From contig NC_088303.1 in the NCBI RefSeq assembly GCF_032854445.1, positions 32,807,501-32,839,264 of the forward strand: a stretch of 31,764 nucleotides of DNA. The letters are read 5' to 3'. Both the position numbers and the translations under genes were made by a program. This document shows positions 9,815 through 21,607 of this stretch, one piece after another; within the stretch, counting starts at the first letter, position 1, and each line of letters begins with the position of its first letter. This DNA comes from Liolophura sinensis. Taxonomy: Eukaryota > Mollusca > Polyplacophora > Chitonida > Chitonidae. Below the pieces are notes generated by a model. The model did not search any database. It had not been told where the DNA came from and saw nothing but the letters and a program-made list of their open reading frames with translations.

Positions 9815-11840
9815 TCAAAAACTGTGAAATGACAGGTACTGTAGTGTGGCACATACTGTGCGACGACATATACTGTATCACGACAGATCCTGTGCAGCCA
9901 CATATACTATACGGTGCGGTGCCACAAAGAATGTGCGGTAATAAATACCGTAATGCGACAGATACTCTGCTGTCATATATACTGTGCGACGACAGATACT
10001 GTGCAATATAATAGATATGGTGCAATTTTGAACTTTTTTTAAAATGTTGAGACATGAGGGTATATCTTTGAATCTTCCCACATACAATAGGAAGCCCTTA
10101 AGAGCTTTTATTCTAAGACAAAACTGTCACAGTTTGAACTGCTTAAGCCCTATCAACACTAAGCAATGTATTGGATACAGATACGTGATACAGACTCCTC
10201 CATGGCAGACACAACGTTGTCACACCTCAAAACTGAGATACACACTATTTATTTATTAATTATTTATTTGTTTGATTGGTGTTTTACGCCGTACTGAAGA
10301 ATATATCACTTATACGACGGAGGCCAGCATTATGGTGGGAGGAAACCGGAGACAGACACTTACTACATACATACACTGCATGTAATAAAGACTGCATCGT
10401 AATAGATGGTGTGTAACTTGGCAGATATACTACTGTGTGTCTGTAACGTCACAAATACTGGACTGTGGCGCAGTCTATAACGTGACAGCTGCGGTGCTCT
10501 CGTAGAGCCTATGAAGTCACAGTTTCAACACTTTGATGAAGCCAAAAACATCAGAACTATAACGGTTGGAGCAAAATGTGTGAAGACACAACTTTTATGC
10601 TGTGGCACAGCCTGTTAGGCCACAGATACTACGCTGTGACACAGTATGTGACGTCACATGTGACGTTAGGTGACGCAGCCAATGGCATTACATACATGTG
10701 ATACGCTGTCATAATTACTTTCATAATTCTGACTTGGCTTGATTTGACTTTGACATGTGCGAGCTACTCACTTTTGTTCTGGCTGTGGCCTTACGTTCTT
10801 GTCAACGATATCACGATGGTATGAAGTCAGATATACTTCAGAACTGAAAGGAACCTGTTCATTATTTTATTGTGGCGCAGCTTTGTCACGTTGATGAGGA
10901 AGCGTGTAAGTCAATCGTCTGAATTCCGGGTCAGTGTATGTAACGATTTGGAGCGGTTAATGTTGAACCACAGCTGAAATAAAGGGCATGAAACTGACCA
11001 GAGCCCTGTACACAACATGTAAGTTTGTTACAGATATTAGGGTATGCACGGCGCATTTTACAACTACGTCCAACTGGGTCCAAGATTTGTCAATTGAATG
11101 AAGAGTGCTAGGGCGCTGACTGGAAAATACTGCACCAATGCAAACATCATGCTTGTAGGTCGGTGATACACTATAAATTTCTACACAATAATTTTGCACC
11201 TAGTTTATGTAAATTAGAATTTTGTCTGTTTTGAATAGAGTTAAACATTGTTGCCAATGCATGGTTACTACCCATCCCATCGGAGATTACCAATGCTGTA
11301 ACTTCGCTTCCAGTAAAACAGCTAAAAAAATAGCGGTGGTCATGCTAGGATGCTTTTTTATATGTTGTAGAGAACAGTGTGAGCTGCATATGGTGATATA
11401 ACATGGCACCGCGCAAAATTTGGGGAATATGTAATTTTTCAAGTTGAAGGACTACATAAATTGTAAGGAAAATCAATGCTCTCATACAAACAAAATCACA
11501 GGCTGTTCCCTCACACCATGATGATATGAGCGGCGACAGGAGCTGAATGCATCGTGGAAATTGTACAGTTGTTTATTGAGATCATCGTTACAGATACTAC
11601 CTTGTAACTCTGTCTATGATGTGACAGACACCCTGTCAAAGGTTGTAACATGGAATACCCTTCGGTCTGACAGAGAAAGGGAAATAGACTGTTGCATTAA
11701 AGTCACTGACTTGTGACGGACAGAGGGCTTTGTGCGATACAGCAACATGTCCCAGAATAGACTTCTTCATGTTGGATAAGATTAGGTTAAATGGTACTGT
11801 GTGATGACAGGTATTGCATTGGTAGCACAATAACAATGCG
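9815..11840. repeat. Old degenerate tandem array (GACAGATACTGTG-type units)
   Basis: Short units of roughly 16-22 bp built on GACAGATACTGTG with CGAC or CAC joints are dense at 9830-10015. Diverged versions (ACGTCACAAATACTG, CCACAGATACTACGCTGTG, TTACAGATACTACC, GACAGGTATTGCATTG) recur around 10430-10680 and 11590-11825. The array is interrupted by unique sequence and by a SINE. The open frames across 9810-10087 are by-products of the repeat. Confidence 0.65.
10247..10352 (-). mobile_element. Family A SINE, 5'-truncated
   Basis: The plus strand shows ATTTATTTGTTTGATTGGTG, TTTTACGCCGTACT, then TATACGACGG and the GCCAGCATTATGGTGGGAGG end. The tRNA-like head is absent. It sits inside the old tandem array, so it is younger than the array. 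Confidence 0.85.
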
Positions 11841-11849
11841 ATGTTTTAT

Positions 11850-14800
11850 TCTTCTTTCACACAAAACATGATTTGATAACATCTTTTCAAGAACTCTTAC
11901 CTTCGCTCTTAGATGCAACGTTGCATATAGTACGACGAGATCTCTAATGAATACAACAAACGCTACGTAGTTCTAAATATTCTAAAACGCTTGAAAGGGC
12001 CAGCAACTTATGGGAGTGATCTGACAATGTCAGCAGATTTTTGTCCATACTCCTTACAGCATTTGAGCCTCTGTCTTCATTTGTTTTCTATATCCGTTTT
12101 TCTGACATCCCTCTTTCACCACAGTGACCTTAGTGGCCCTTGGCGTTATTCTGTACAAAATTTGCTAGTGGTGGCAGTGATGTAAAGCGAACGTACAGTG
12201 TAGCGCATGCATCACAAGACATATGGAATTTGTCAAGCATCTGGCGAAGGGCGACGTTTTTCTCCGAGCTCTGTATTACCTAGTTTCTTTTACTTATAAA
12301 CTTCAACGCCGTCCAGAAAAAACAGAAATATTCACTAAATTTAACACCCTATCAAATAAATAAAAAGTATTTAAGAGGGTCTGAAATAATAAATCAGTAA
12401 GAAATAATAGCACACTGAAGACATTTCACTCACATTCCAAAGAGTTCGAAGAAACAAAAGCCACATATGACTTATAACATGATCCTTTGAACCGATCGAT
12501 TGTTTCAGTCACTATAAATATTGTATTAATGAAGACTTAGACTTAAATACGTATGATGAGATGCTGAGAAACCAATCGAAGAAATAAATATGATCATCAA
12601 GATATGTTTTTGGTATATAATGAATAAATCATTGTAATGAACGTGTCTTTAGAAACAAATGTATACATCACGTCTATTAAATATGGGAGTTTTTATGTTC
12701 AGTTATGTCGCTGAGGAGGCCCCGTATATATTACTCGGAGTTCTGTACATGCTTACGGCGGACAACCTCCGGGGCATACTCCAATGCCCAGAATGAGAAA
12801 GATTTAACTTTTGATATAAGATATATTGTAAAAGACACAACGTGATCGTTTTTCTATCTTTTCGAATTTCATAGTTTCAAAACTTTTTTTAAAAATTTGG
12901 TTAGCACTTTTAATAAAATTCAAGAGAAATTCTAGAACTCGAAATTTATCATTACTGATCTTATATCCGTACAAAAATTACCCTACGCCCAGTGGGGCAC
13001 ATCTCAACACCTTGTGGGTGTTACCTTAAGTTTTAAATGCAAACTGTACATAATCAAAGTTTGTATCTGTTACATACGTACGTATTTCCCAGATTGCCTG
13101 CCAGGCGCTAATGTAGAACTTGACACTGTCAGAATCGCGATTTTACATAGTACTGACAGGTGACGCATAAACTGACAGGCCAAACAACCGACCACACCGG
13201 CGGCTAAACATCCAGCTATACACACAAACCGACCAATCAAACAATAACTGCATGGCAAGATCTTCTTGCCAAACGATTCACTTATCTGAGATCAGGAAAA
13301 TTATATGGCGTTCCCGAAACGAGAGTTCACACCGGTTAATAGAACAGCGATTTCAAATGTCCAAACAACTAACCAAATATCCGACAAGAAGGCGAATTCA
13401 GTAGTAACCAAATATATCAAAACAAAGCGATGACAATCACCTTATCTTCGGCTAATGGGCATACTCCAACCAAGTCAACATAGGCTATCACAAGCTGGAT
13501 AATTGGCCTCTGACAATGATCTTAATAGCAAGTAGACGGGCACTTTTGCTAGCAAAAAAAAAAAAAAAGCCCTTTTGTCTTTAATCCTCTGCGTTCTCTC
13601 GAATAAGTACATCAAATTAATAATGTTGGCTTCAAAGACATAAACAACTTCATTTGAACAGAGTTTGAATAGTTCAAAAACAAAGACTATTCCACTATGC
13701 AAACACCTCTGCATATAGTATGCGTCAGCATGTTAATGAGTGGCAATTAAACAGACCTAGGCTGGGGGATACCACGGCCCTTAGCAAGGCATCTACATCA
13801 CAAGCCTCCTGACATAAGGCCACAGTTTTGGCAGCAAACGCGAGATTCCAACGAGCTATCATACTGGGCTATACATAAACACCATTCGAGCATCGAGACC
13901 TCTGAACGATTAGTTCACACAATTTATATGGTTTCTATATTCCTCAACTCTTATTGTTCTTTGAGCATTCGTTAAAGTGGCCTTTTGTCAAGTCTAACGT
14001 CCGTTGAACACCATTTGTCTTCCATAATGCAGTATCGCATGCGAATCAGTACTTGGGAAAGCTTGTCTACAACTTGCGAAAGGTCGTTAGTTTTCCTCTA
14101 CCCAAAACATTGACCATCATCTTGAATATTGAAAAATGGTGCTCAAATAAATAGATAAATCAAACATTTTGTTCTATTTTGGTCATTTTGATGTCCACTG
14201 AAATGAAGGCTAGGTAATCTTTGACGAGTTCAGATCACCCAACAAGGAAAGCCTTGACTTACGTAAATGAGTTCTATTGAATCTAGGCGTCGAATCAGAC
14301 ATTCACAGACCAATCACCAACCACGCACAGCAGACGTTCCAGGCCCATATAATGGCAAGACCAATTTCCAAAAAACAACGCTCAAAATAAACCACAAAAG
14401 AACTAATAACTAATATATATAGTACGAAATGAGGACGGATTCCTGTCTCAGAAAAACAATCAACAGTTCTTCAATGATCCTGCAAACACACAAGGAGTGT
14501 AGTCTTGCGTATAGATTTAACTAGTATACTAATCATGTACAGTGCTAGTTCATAAATTGTCAATCAAAATATGTCTCTAAGTTGCGCTTTGATTACAACT
14601 GTTTTTAATATATCTAACACACTACCTCTCACCTCGGGTTAAGCAGGACTAGAAACACTTATGTAGCAGGGAGAGAGACGGGTTAGTTTGCATTGCCCTC
14701 TCTTTCTCTGCCTACTTGGGCATTAATGTTTGATGCAGTGTAATTAAGACCGTCAGCTTAATCGTGGAGACTGTTTACATTCTGTCATATAGACGTCATT

Positions 14801-15040
14801 CCATGATCTCTGGATACATCGATGACTTCCCCCCATGTTTAAAGGAATTTTAAAGGTGGTAATTGTAACTGTTAGCCATAAAATCGTTTGCCACATTCCC
14901 GCACCTTAACGCGGAATCACGCGGTGTACGTCTTATCATTTCGGCCCAGTGAAGCAAGTGTAATGGTGACGTTGACAGAACGGAGCATGAGAGAGCAAAA
15001 TGATTCGTCAAAAAAGACATACATGTATATTACTGCGGAA
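11850..15040. other. Unique intergenic sequence, no gene found
   Basis: AT-rich, with short chance frames only. A GC-richer patch at 12715-12790 holds GAGGCCCCG and CCTCCGGGGC, a weak imperfect inverted pair. A poly-A run is at 13554-13567. I see no splice-flanked frame. Confidence 0.6.
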
Positions 15041-15041
15041 C

Positions 15042-15239
15042 TTATGCGTCGGTCAGAGTGACTTGCGTATTGTTTCGACCACAGCGCTCGGGATACCGGC
15101 AGCGGTGGTTGTTGATAAAGAAATCAAGGCAGATGTGGCTGTCAGAATTTGTGGTGAGGACTGTCTGGTGTAAGGCAGGGGACACCGTCAGGCAGGCGAG
15201 GTGCGAAGGGTCGGGGATACGGATCGGGGCGCCTAACAT
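15042..15239 (-). other. Coding-like frame in a GC-rich patch, possible isolated exon
   Basis: On the minus strand the frame is open with a strong preference for C at third positions. A plausible acceptor (ccctgccttacaccag) precedes T-V-L-T-T-N-S-D-S, then a Cys-containing stretch (H-I-C-L-D-F-F-I-N-N and R-C-R-Y-P-E-R-C-G). The frame ends at a TAA at 15042. No strong donor is visible; CCG|GTATCC is the best. The plus strand is open over the same bases, so strand is uncertain. No family recognised. It could be an upstream exon of the Irx transcript, a fragment of another gene or a chance frame. Confidence 0.3.
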
Positions 15240-15249
15240 CTCCTAACAC

Positions 15250-15690
15250 CTTGCTGGAGATCACTTTACCTCTAAGCCTATAAATTACTCACCTGATAGC
15301 TTACCTGTCGTAATACGATCTCCACTTAATTGTGCCTTACGTTGTCACGCGTTTGGCCAGGTGCCCCGGGCCTAAACCCCTAGCAGCAGCCTGCCTGCAG
15401 CCCGTGGGTTAGTAGAAGCACAGTGGAGGCTGTGTATACGTGCGAGATCGGAGAGCGCCAACCCCGGGGAAGTCCTCTTCACGAAGGCGGAACGACAATC
15501 CTATCCGTAGATATATACCATGACACGGAGATACCGTCTAAAGGACAGACACGTAGTCCACCAACATACTTGTGAAATTCCTTTAGCTGAAGTTTTATCT
15601 CTAATATCCCAGCTATTAAGGTATAATTGAAGACAGTATGATTTTGGTTATGATAGGTATCTTCACGCCATGCCTTTCTTAACTCAGCGT
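15250..15690. other. GC-rich intergenic patch
   Basis: From about 15345 to 15490 the sequence is rich in CpG and GGCC/CCCGGG-type runs compared with its flanks. It could be an untranslated first exon or a regulatory island. No frame or motif settles this. Confidence 0.35.
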
Positions 15691-15695
15691 CATTA

Positions 15696-16199
15696 ATGCT
15701 TCAGGATCAGCAAAGCTCATCAAACTTTTCAATAGGTTGCTTTCCTATAGAGACCGGCTTATCTAAGTTGGTGATCGGAGCAACTGAGCGTTGCTGTTTA
15801 TTTCTTCTAAAACTTGTCATTGCCTGTGATATGACAAGATTTGCCTTGTCCGACGATAAGCTTGTCATTTGTCTCGTCGTTTGTATCGTATCGTCTAATC
15901 GCGGTGAAGACATTCAAGGAACAAAGTGTCATCTTGTAATGACAGAGGGACTATTGGTACGAGGCGCGACCACAATGCGCAAGCATACCACAGCAAAGCA
16001 TAACTCAGATGCTTTTCTGGATTGCCTTTTCACAGATGAGTCTATCATTACTTACACATATTCTCACAATAGAACCCCAAAAGATCTAATGGTAGTCAAA
16101 GTCATTAAAGGATTTATAAGTCCACGCATAAAATTTGCAAACACTGGCACTTCGAAGAAGATACCTTCAGTAGTTCAGCATACTACAAAGGTCAAGTAA
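15696..16199 (+). other. Unrecognised 167-codon open frame
   Basis: The longest ATG frame in the window. Composition is ordinary, codon use shows no clear bias, and I recognise no domain, signal peptide or family. A frame of this size can arise by chance in 32 kb of such DNA. It ends just before the B/A SINE pair. Confidence 0.15.
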
Positions 16200-16237
16200 A
16201 CTAACGAAAAAGGAACCTCTCAAAAATGGGACCGGCT

Positions 16238-16526
16238 AGTCACATCTAAAACTTTAAAAGAGGAAGTTGTAACTTCCGCGCTTGGCGTCCAGCATGAAGG
16301 GGATAGTGCAACGACTGGTTGACCCGAATCAGTATAACGGCTTGGGCTCGGCAACTTACTTGCCTTCAGTAAGGCGTCTCAGTGAAGCAGCACTAGATAA
16401 AAGAGCGGTGGAAATCCGTCCTGCACCAAGGAGGCACTTACATGCACACTAAGGACTCCTTCGTCGTCATATGACTGAAAAATTGTTAAGTACGATGTTA
16501 AACCCCAAGCACTCACTCACTCACTC
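16238..16526 (+). mobile_element. Family B SINE, lacking most of the tRNA-like head
   Basis: Contains the body from ACTTTAAAAGAGGAAGTTG through GACTGGTTGACCC, the core CATATGACTGAAAAATTG, AAGTACGATGTTAAACCCC and a CACTCACTCACTCACTC tail. It aligns along its length with the complete copy at 26231-26546. Confidence 0.9.
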
Positions 16527-16529
16527 AAA

Positions 16530-16717
16530 AATGGGGTCGCTGTGATTTCAAGTCCAGGTCATGATGGCTTCCTCTCCTGCCGAATTTGAGATTGTCTACC
16601 ATCGACCTGCGGATGGTCGTGGGTCTCCCTCGGGTTTTGCCACAAGGCTGGTCGCTGTCGTATGAGTGAAATATCCTTGAGTACGGCGTACGACACAAAT
16701 CAAAAACATAAATAAAT
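16530..16717 (+). mobile_element. Family A SINE, truncated in the tRNA-like head
   Basis: Starts at GGTCGCTGTGATTTCAAG (B-box region of the head), continues through CTGCGGATGGTCGTGGGT and the TATGAGTGAAATATCC core, and ends in AAATAAAT. It follows the CACTC tail of a family B element in the same orientation after four A's. Confidence 0.9.
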
Positions 16718-17160
16718 TTTCATTCACACAACTTAGGTCCTTCTTATGGGTATGGGGTAAGCTTGCAGCTCTTGGCCACTTTCCAGACAAACCTTCTGAT
16801 TTTGATCCAAGATCAAGAAGGTGTCTTTGACATAAGACAGACACGTAATCCTCCCTTCAAAACATTTTCCTGCGCTAAATTTGAACTCGTATTAAAAGAT
16901 TTATATTTTAATACTTAGGATAGCCTTAAAAATGACAAAAATGAAACTTAATGCTTAAGTTCAAATTAAAGATCGCGAATAATACCACAAGATAATGACT
17001 GAAGACTAAGACAGCTTCCTGATCCAGGTAAAGCTGGATTTGAACACACGGTCTCGTTGGTCCACTGTCAGTCTGCTCTTCGCTGAATTCTGATGTATCA
17101 TCATGCTTTAGATTAAACAGTTCAGGCAGAATAAAAAAAGTGAACGGGAAAAATGGATAC

Positions 17161-17348
17161 TTGGTAATTGTAGCTACCCTGCTTGGCGCTCAGCACTGAA
17201 AGGTTAAAGCAAGGAAACAGGACTGGTTGACCCAGTGTCAGTATAATGTGACGGTTTATGGTGTCATGTCTGGTGTTTTCGTCATGATATTTTAATGGCG
17301 GCAGCACTTTGGCGGCATGGACTTGACCTGCCACAGGAGGATACATTA
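17161..17348 (+). mobile_element. Family B SINE, 5' part, split by a nested family A element
   Basis: GCTTGGCGCTCAGCACTGAA, GACTGGTTGACCC and GTCAGTATAA match the family B body, with a diverged middle. The rest of the same copy resumes at 17633. Confidence 0.75.
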
Positions 17349-17359
17349 TATGTACACAC

Positions 17360-17619
17360 GCTCATTCGGTTAGCGCGATAGCGCAGCGTAGTCACCCAGA
17401 AGCCTCTCACCAATGTGGTAGCTGTGAGTTCAAGTCTAGCTCATACAGGCTTCCTCTCCGGCCGTACGTGGGAAGGTTCTTTGCAGTAACCTGCGGATGG
17501 TCCTGGGTTTGCCCCGGGCTCTGCCCGGTTTCCACCCACCATAATACTGGCCGCCGTCGTATAAGTGAAATATTCTTGAATACAGCGTAAATCACCAATG
17601 AAATAAATAAATAAATAAA
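17360..17619 (+). mobile_element. Family A SINE, near full length, nested in a family B copy
   Basis: Begins within the tRNA-like head (TCGGTTAGCGCG A-box region), keeps the B-box GTGAGTTCAAG, body, TATAAGTGAAATATTCTTGA core and AAATAAATAAAT tail. Flanks at 17349-17359 (tatgtacacac) and 17620-17632 (tatgtacatacac) form a slightly diverged target-site duplication lying inside family B sequence. Confidence 0.9.
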
Positions 17620-17632
17620 TATGTACATACAC

Positions 17633-17714
17633 CGAATGACTCTTCGTCGTCGGTTGACTGAAAAATTGTTAAGCATGACGTAAAATCCCAAGCATTCATT
17701 CATTCATTCATTCA
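17633..17714 (+). mobile_element. Family B SINE, 3' part after the nested insertion
   Basis: Resumes with ACTCTTCGTCGTCGGTTGAC, TGAAAAATTGTTAAG and ends in CATTCATTCATTCATTC, a variant of the usual CACTC tail. Confidence 0.85.
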
Positions 17715-18150
17715 AACAAATGTGTATGTATGAAAGCTCCATGAGTGAGTCCATGAGGGTCAAGGTCATGTAAACAAATGACATTTTTTCTATGTTCTCG
17801 TTTAAAACCACAGAATCTCTTGATCAAGACCCTCTATTTATCAATAAATATTCAACTAATACAGTTTCGGTTAATTATCACAACTTCCACGTTGCAAACA
17901 AACATGTGTCTCCAAACCTCTCAACGATCGGAACAGCGCTGCGTCTAAAAATCTATTCTAAAGGAATTCCGGTGTTTGCCCTCATTTTTGGTCACCACTC
18001 GCACTGACGTTCACGCTGTGTTACATGAAGTGTCTTGGGCATCACTTGCCATTATCCAATAGTGAGCTCTCGCTACAAGTACAGCTCAGCGTGTCACACG
18101 TGCAAAAATCCGTCAGTTAATCTCCAAAGATTAGTGGTTTACTCCTAGAG

Positions 18151-18851
18151 TCTGTTTCTTTTAAAGAGTCGCCTATATTCAGCCGTCATACGCGCTACCA
18201 AAACTGCCCTCAGTCAGTGACACGTAACAACATAAGCTCTACACATTGATATGTTTGAAGTTCACATTATTGCAAGTAAAATGAAATCAGAACACCTTTA
18301 ACATAGTGTCCAAGCCAAAAGCTCGGTTTCGACGGCAAGAACTGCCTCGGGTGACGTCATAATTATTCCAAAACCAGTTGCATGCTGGATATTGGGCAGA
18401 GTTCAACAAGGAGTTGACGGAGGGCGACACCAATCACCCAAACTGCTATTAATTTTACTGTAAACCCTGTTTACTGCCATTTTTGAAACCTTAAACGTTT
18501 TAGTATATTATAACCTTAATAAATGAATTTCATATTATCTATTGTTGTATATGATTTCACGGAAATATGCTTTTAAAGGTGGATGTTAGGAAATTTTATT
18601 ATAAAAAATGTACTATATTCGCTTAGACTGTAGAGTAGGTGTTGTTAGTGCGTAAAGTCTATTCTAACCGCATGTTGGTGTAGCTATTGTAAAACAAATT
18701 ACTCTCAACGCCCACTCCCCAGCATGCCACTAGTTTTGAATAATTATGACGTTGCCCGAGGCGAAAAAAGTGTTCTAGTTTGATTTTCTTTTAGGTAACA
18801 TGACTGATTTTACAGACAGCTGAATGTAGGCGACTCTCTAAAAGAAACAGA
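18151..18851. repeat. Large interrupted inverted repeat
   Basis: The outer arms 18151-18182 and 18820-18851 are reverse complements (32 bp, two mismatches), built on TCTGTTTCTTTTA and GAGTCGCCTA. The inner arms 18344-18388 and 18719-18762 are also reverse complements with a few differences, built on CCTCGGGTGACGTCATAATT and GCATGCTGG. Spacers between the arms differ (161 and 57 bp) and the loop is about 330 bp. It could be two copies of one element in opposite orientation or a fold-back (MITE-like) element. No coding sequence inside. Confidence 0.8.
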
Positions 18852-18859
18852 ACTTTTAT

Positions 18860-20160
18860 TTTACCCCTCGTGAAACTAAATGAAATATTTTTGAGTTTGT
18901 CGCTAAATCAATCAATATATCTGTCAATTTAAATTTATTTCTGTGTATAAATTATATTAAAAACCCGGGTAATGTGGTTTACCAATGCACAGGGCAGTGA
19001 ACACGTGACCTTATGAATTGGTCAAGGATCTGATAGTCACAAGGAGCCCTACATCACTCCATTCCACCCTTGACAACTATTTCGGCAACATGTACGTGCA
19101 ATGATCTGGTCTGTGCTAATCGTACACACACATCTTCGAACATTCGAGCAGTATCATATAGCAACAGACTGTACAAGGGTATCACACACTCTCCACAAAC
19201 AGTTTATATTCTATCTACAATATAAGATAATCTTTGCAATCTGAAAAACAACGCAAGAATTGTTGTTCCACGCCCATTTGGGCTAAAGCATAATCCCGTC
19301 CTCCAGGTAAGTCTGGGTAAATTAATATTTAATAGTGGGTTTGGTCTCTTTATAGTATACAAAGCTTTTGCAGCGCACAGAGAAATATTGGCGGAACTGT
19401 TGCCAAGTCTTTTAATCACGTTTTCCGCACAAAAGCTAACGAATGTTCCACAGGATCTAATTGGTTCCGGCCTGTAATTTAGCATCGCTCGTCTCAGGGT
19501 CTCATTCAACACGTTCCAAAGAACCCATTTTAGAGAGGACCATAAATTATATCAGTGTCGGGATAGGCCCTGGTACACAGACAGACGGACGACTTTTTCA
19601 GGGTTGGAATGCACCTAGAGGACATGATGACTTACGCATACGCTTCTCTGATGGGGAGATATAGAAAATGTTTCGTAGCGGTACATAACACAGAAATTCT
19701 TTCTCATGGCATATCAAGCTATAGACCTTAGGAAAACTACATGAAGACATGCAATATTACTGTACGATTAATGTTTTTCAGGATAAGGAAACAGGTATAT
19801 TTATTTATTGATTTATGTAATATTTTTGTTGTTTAACTGGTGTTTGTTGTCGTACTTACACCATGCACTGCAGACACTTTTATTGGACTGCCCTCCAAAT
19901 TTCATCAAGTTATTATTGTAGCTGATGGGACTTACTTGAATAACAATACAAATGATTCCAATGACAATTCAGTTGATTACGAATAATCAGACCTGGCATT
20001 GCTATTCACGGATGGAGAGGGAACTGCTGTTCAGACAGAAAATTTCCTTCCCTTCCCAAGAGGGCAAGGGAGCATCACTAAACCCTGCCATTTTGTTGGC
20101 CAGGCTAGAATATTGTGTTGTGAACAAAGGTTTATCGACTGATCCGACGGGAGTTCCAAC
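18860..20160. other. Unique sequence, no gene found
   Basis: Only chance-like frames, the longest on the minus strand at 19204-19512, without splice support or a recognised domain. Confidence 0.55.
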
Positions 20161-20177
20161 GTAATGTAATTATTTGA

Positions 20178-20440
20178 GGCCTCCGTGGTCGAGGTGGTTA
20201 GTGTGTCAGCCCGGCGCAATCTCACCGATGCGGTCGCTGTGAGTTCATGTCCTGCTTATTCTGGCTTCCTCTCCCTCCGTACATGGAAAAGGCTTCCAGC
20301 ACCTTGTGGATGGGTCGTGGGTTTTCCCCCAGTTCTGCCCAGTTTCCTCCCACCATAAGGCTGGCCGCCGTCGTATAAGCGAAATATGCTTGAGTACGGT
20401 ATAAAACACCAATGGAATAAATAAATAAATAAATAAAGAT
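20178..20440 (+). mobile_element. Family A SINE, full length
   Basis: Starts with GGCCTCCGTGG, has A-box-like GAGGTGGTTAG and B-box GTGAGTTCATG in a tRNA-like head, then the body, GCTGGCCGCCGTCGTATAAG core and AAATAAATAAAT tail. The target-site duplication is 17 bp with one mismatch: 20161-20177 and 20441-20457 (gtaatgtaat..atttga). Confidence 0.95.
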
Positions 20441-20526
20441 GTAATGTAATGATTTGATGACACTGATCTGCTTTCATAACACTGGAAAAAGCCATGCGAT
20501 ATTACACCCTTTATCGTAAACAAGTA

Positions 20527-20686
20527 CTGGCTTCTTCTAACGTACGGTCGGATCAGCAATGTGCGGATGGTCGTGGGTTTCCCTCGAGTTCTGCTCGGCT
20601 TCCTCCCACCATAATGCTGGCCGCCGTCGTATGAGTGAAATATTCTTGAGTACGGCGTAAGACACCAATCAAACAAATAAATTAAA
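20527..20686 (+). mobile_element. Family A SINE, 5'-truncated
   Basis: Body from CTGGCTTCTTCT through TGCGGATGGTCGTGGGTTTC and GCTGGCCGCCGTCGTATGAG, with an AAACAAATAAATT tail. Confidence 0.9.
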
Positions 20687-21304
20687 CTAATTAGACCTTC
20701 TCAGGCAGAGCGAATTCCGTGATGTAATGATGATGAATTAATCAAGCTTACCTTTTTCATATCAAACATTAAGTTTATGAATTATATCTGCTTGAATACG
20801 TGGATCAGTTTATATTTCATGACTTTTATGGGCGTATCACCCAAATAAACCATAAGTGGTGGCTTGTTATGTTTTCAATTAATACTTTTTTTTATTTTTC
20901 ACAGAGTTACTTTCCCTTGCATCTCATTAACACATCGTATAGGTATGGTCAAGTGACTAATTTTCCAAATTGTAAGTTTAAGCAAAGACCATGCCAATGT
21001 AGCTTATGATTTAAATCGTAATTAGAGACAATTGCAATGTCTGGATTAACCCTCGCGCAAACCATGCGTGTAAACAATGACAGTATACTTAATTCTAACA
21101 ATTGTTAGTTTCGGCTGTGTGATGATGGTGTGACTTATGTTAAGTATTGTAAATACAAACCATTGTAATGTTAGCATGACCGCTTTGACAAATCGGAGAT
21201 AAAAACTTTGGAAGAGTGTATGATTTTACAAATGGTATGTTTGAGCAATGTTGATGTCAATGTGCCATACATGTATGTTTCAAATCGTAGTTATACACAT
21301 AGGC

Positions 21305-21438
21305 GGTCTTCCAGCAACCTGCGAATGGTTGTGGGTTTCGTCCAGCCCGGTTTCCTCCCACCATAACGCTGGCCGCCGTCGTATAAGTGAAATATTCTTG
21401 AGTACGGCGTAAAACACCAATCAAATAAATAAATAAAT
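21305..21438 (+). mobile_element. Family A SINE, 5'-truncated
   Basis: Runs from GTCTTCCAGCAACCTGCG through GCTGGCCGCCGTCGTATAAG to an AAATAAATAAAT tail. Flanks atacacatagg and atgcacagagg suggest an 11-bp target-site duplication with two changes. Confidence 0.9.
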
Positions 21439-21607
21439 ATGCACAGAGGCAGTGTCGGTTTAATCACTTTTTAAGTCTTAATTTTTAAAAATTTAGACGA
21501 TGCAAATTTCCCTCGTGTTAGTTACAAGCAATGGTAATGATATTCTTACTGTTCTTATAAGTATAACAATGGAAGTATGGTTAATATTAAAAGTGGAAAT
21601 GTGATTC

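Noticed and set aside
9810-10087. Open frames on both strands
   Set aside because: Produced by the short-period tandem repeat.
13070-13258. Hydrophobic minus-strand frame resembling a membrane segment
   Set aside because: No splice signals and no codon bias; hydrophobic frames are common by chance.
19204-19512. 102-codon minus-strand frame
   Set aside because: No domain, no splice support, ordinary composition.
20245-20676. 143-codon minus-strand frame
   Set aside because: It reads through two family A SINEs in antisense.
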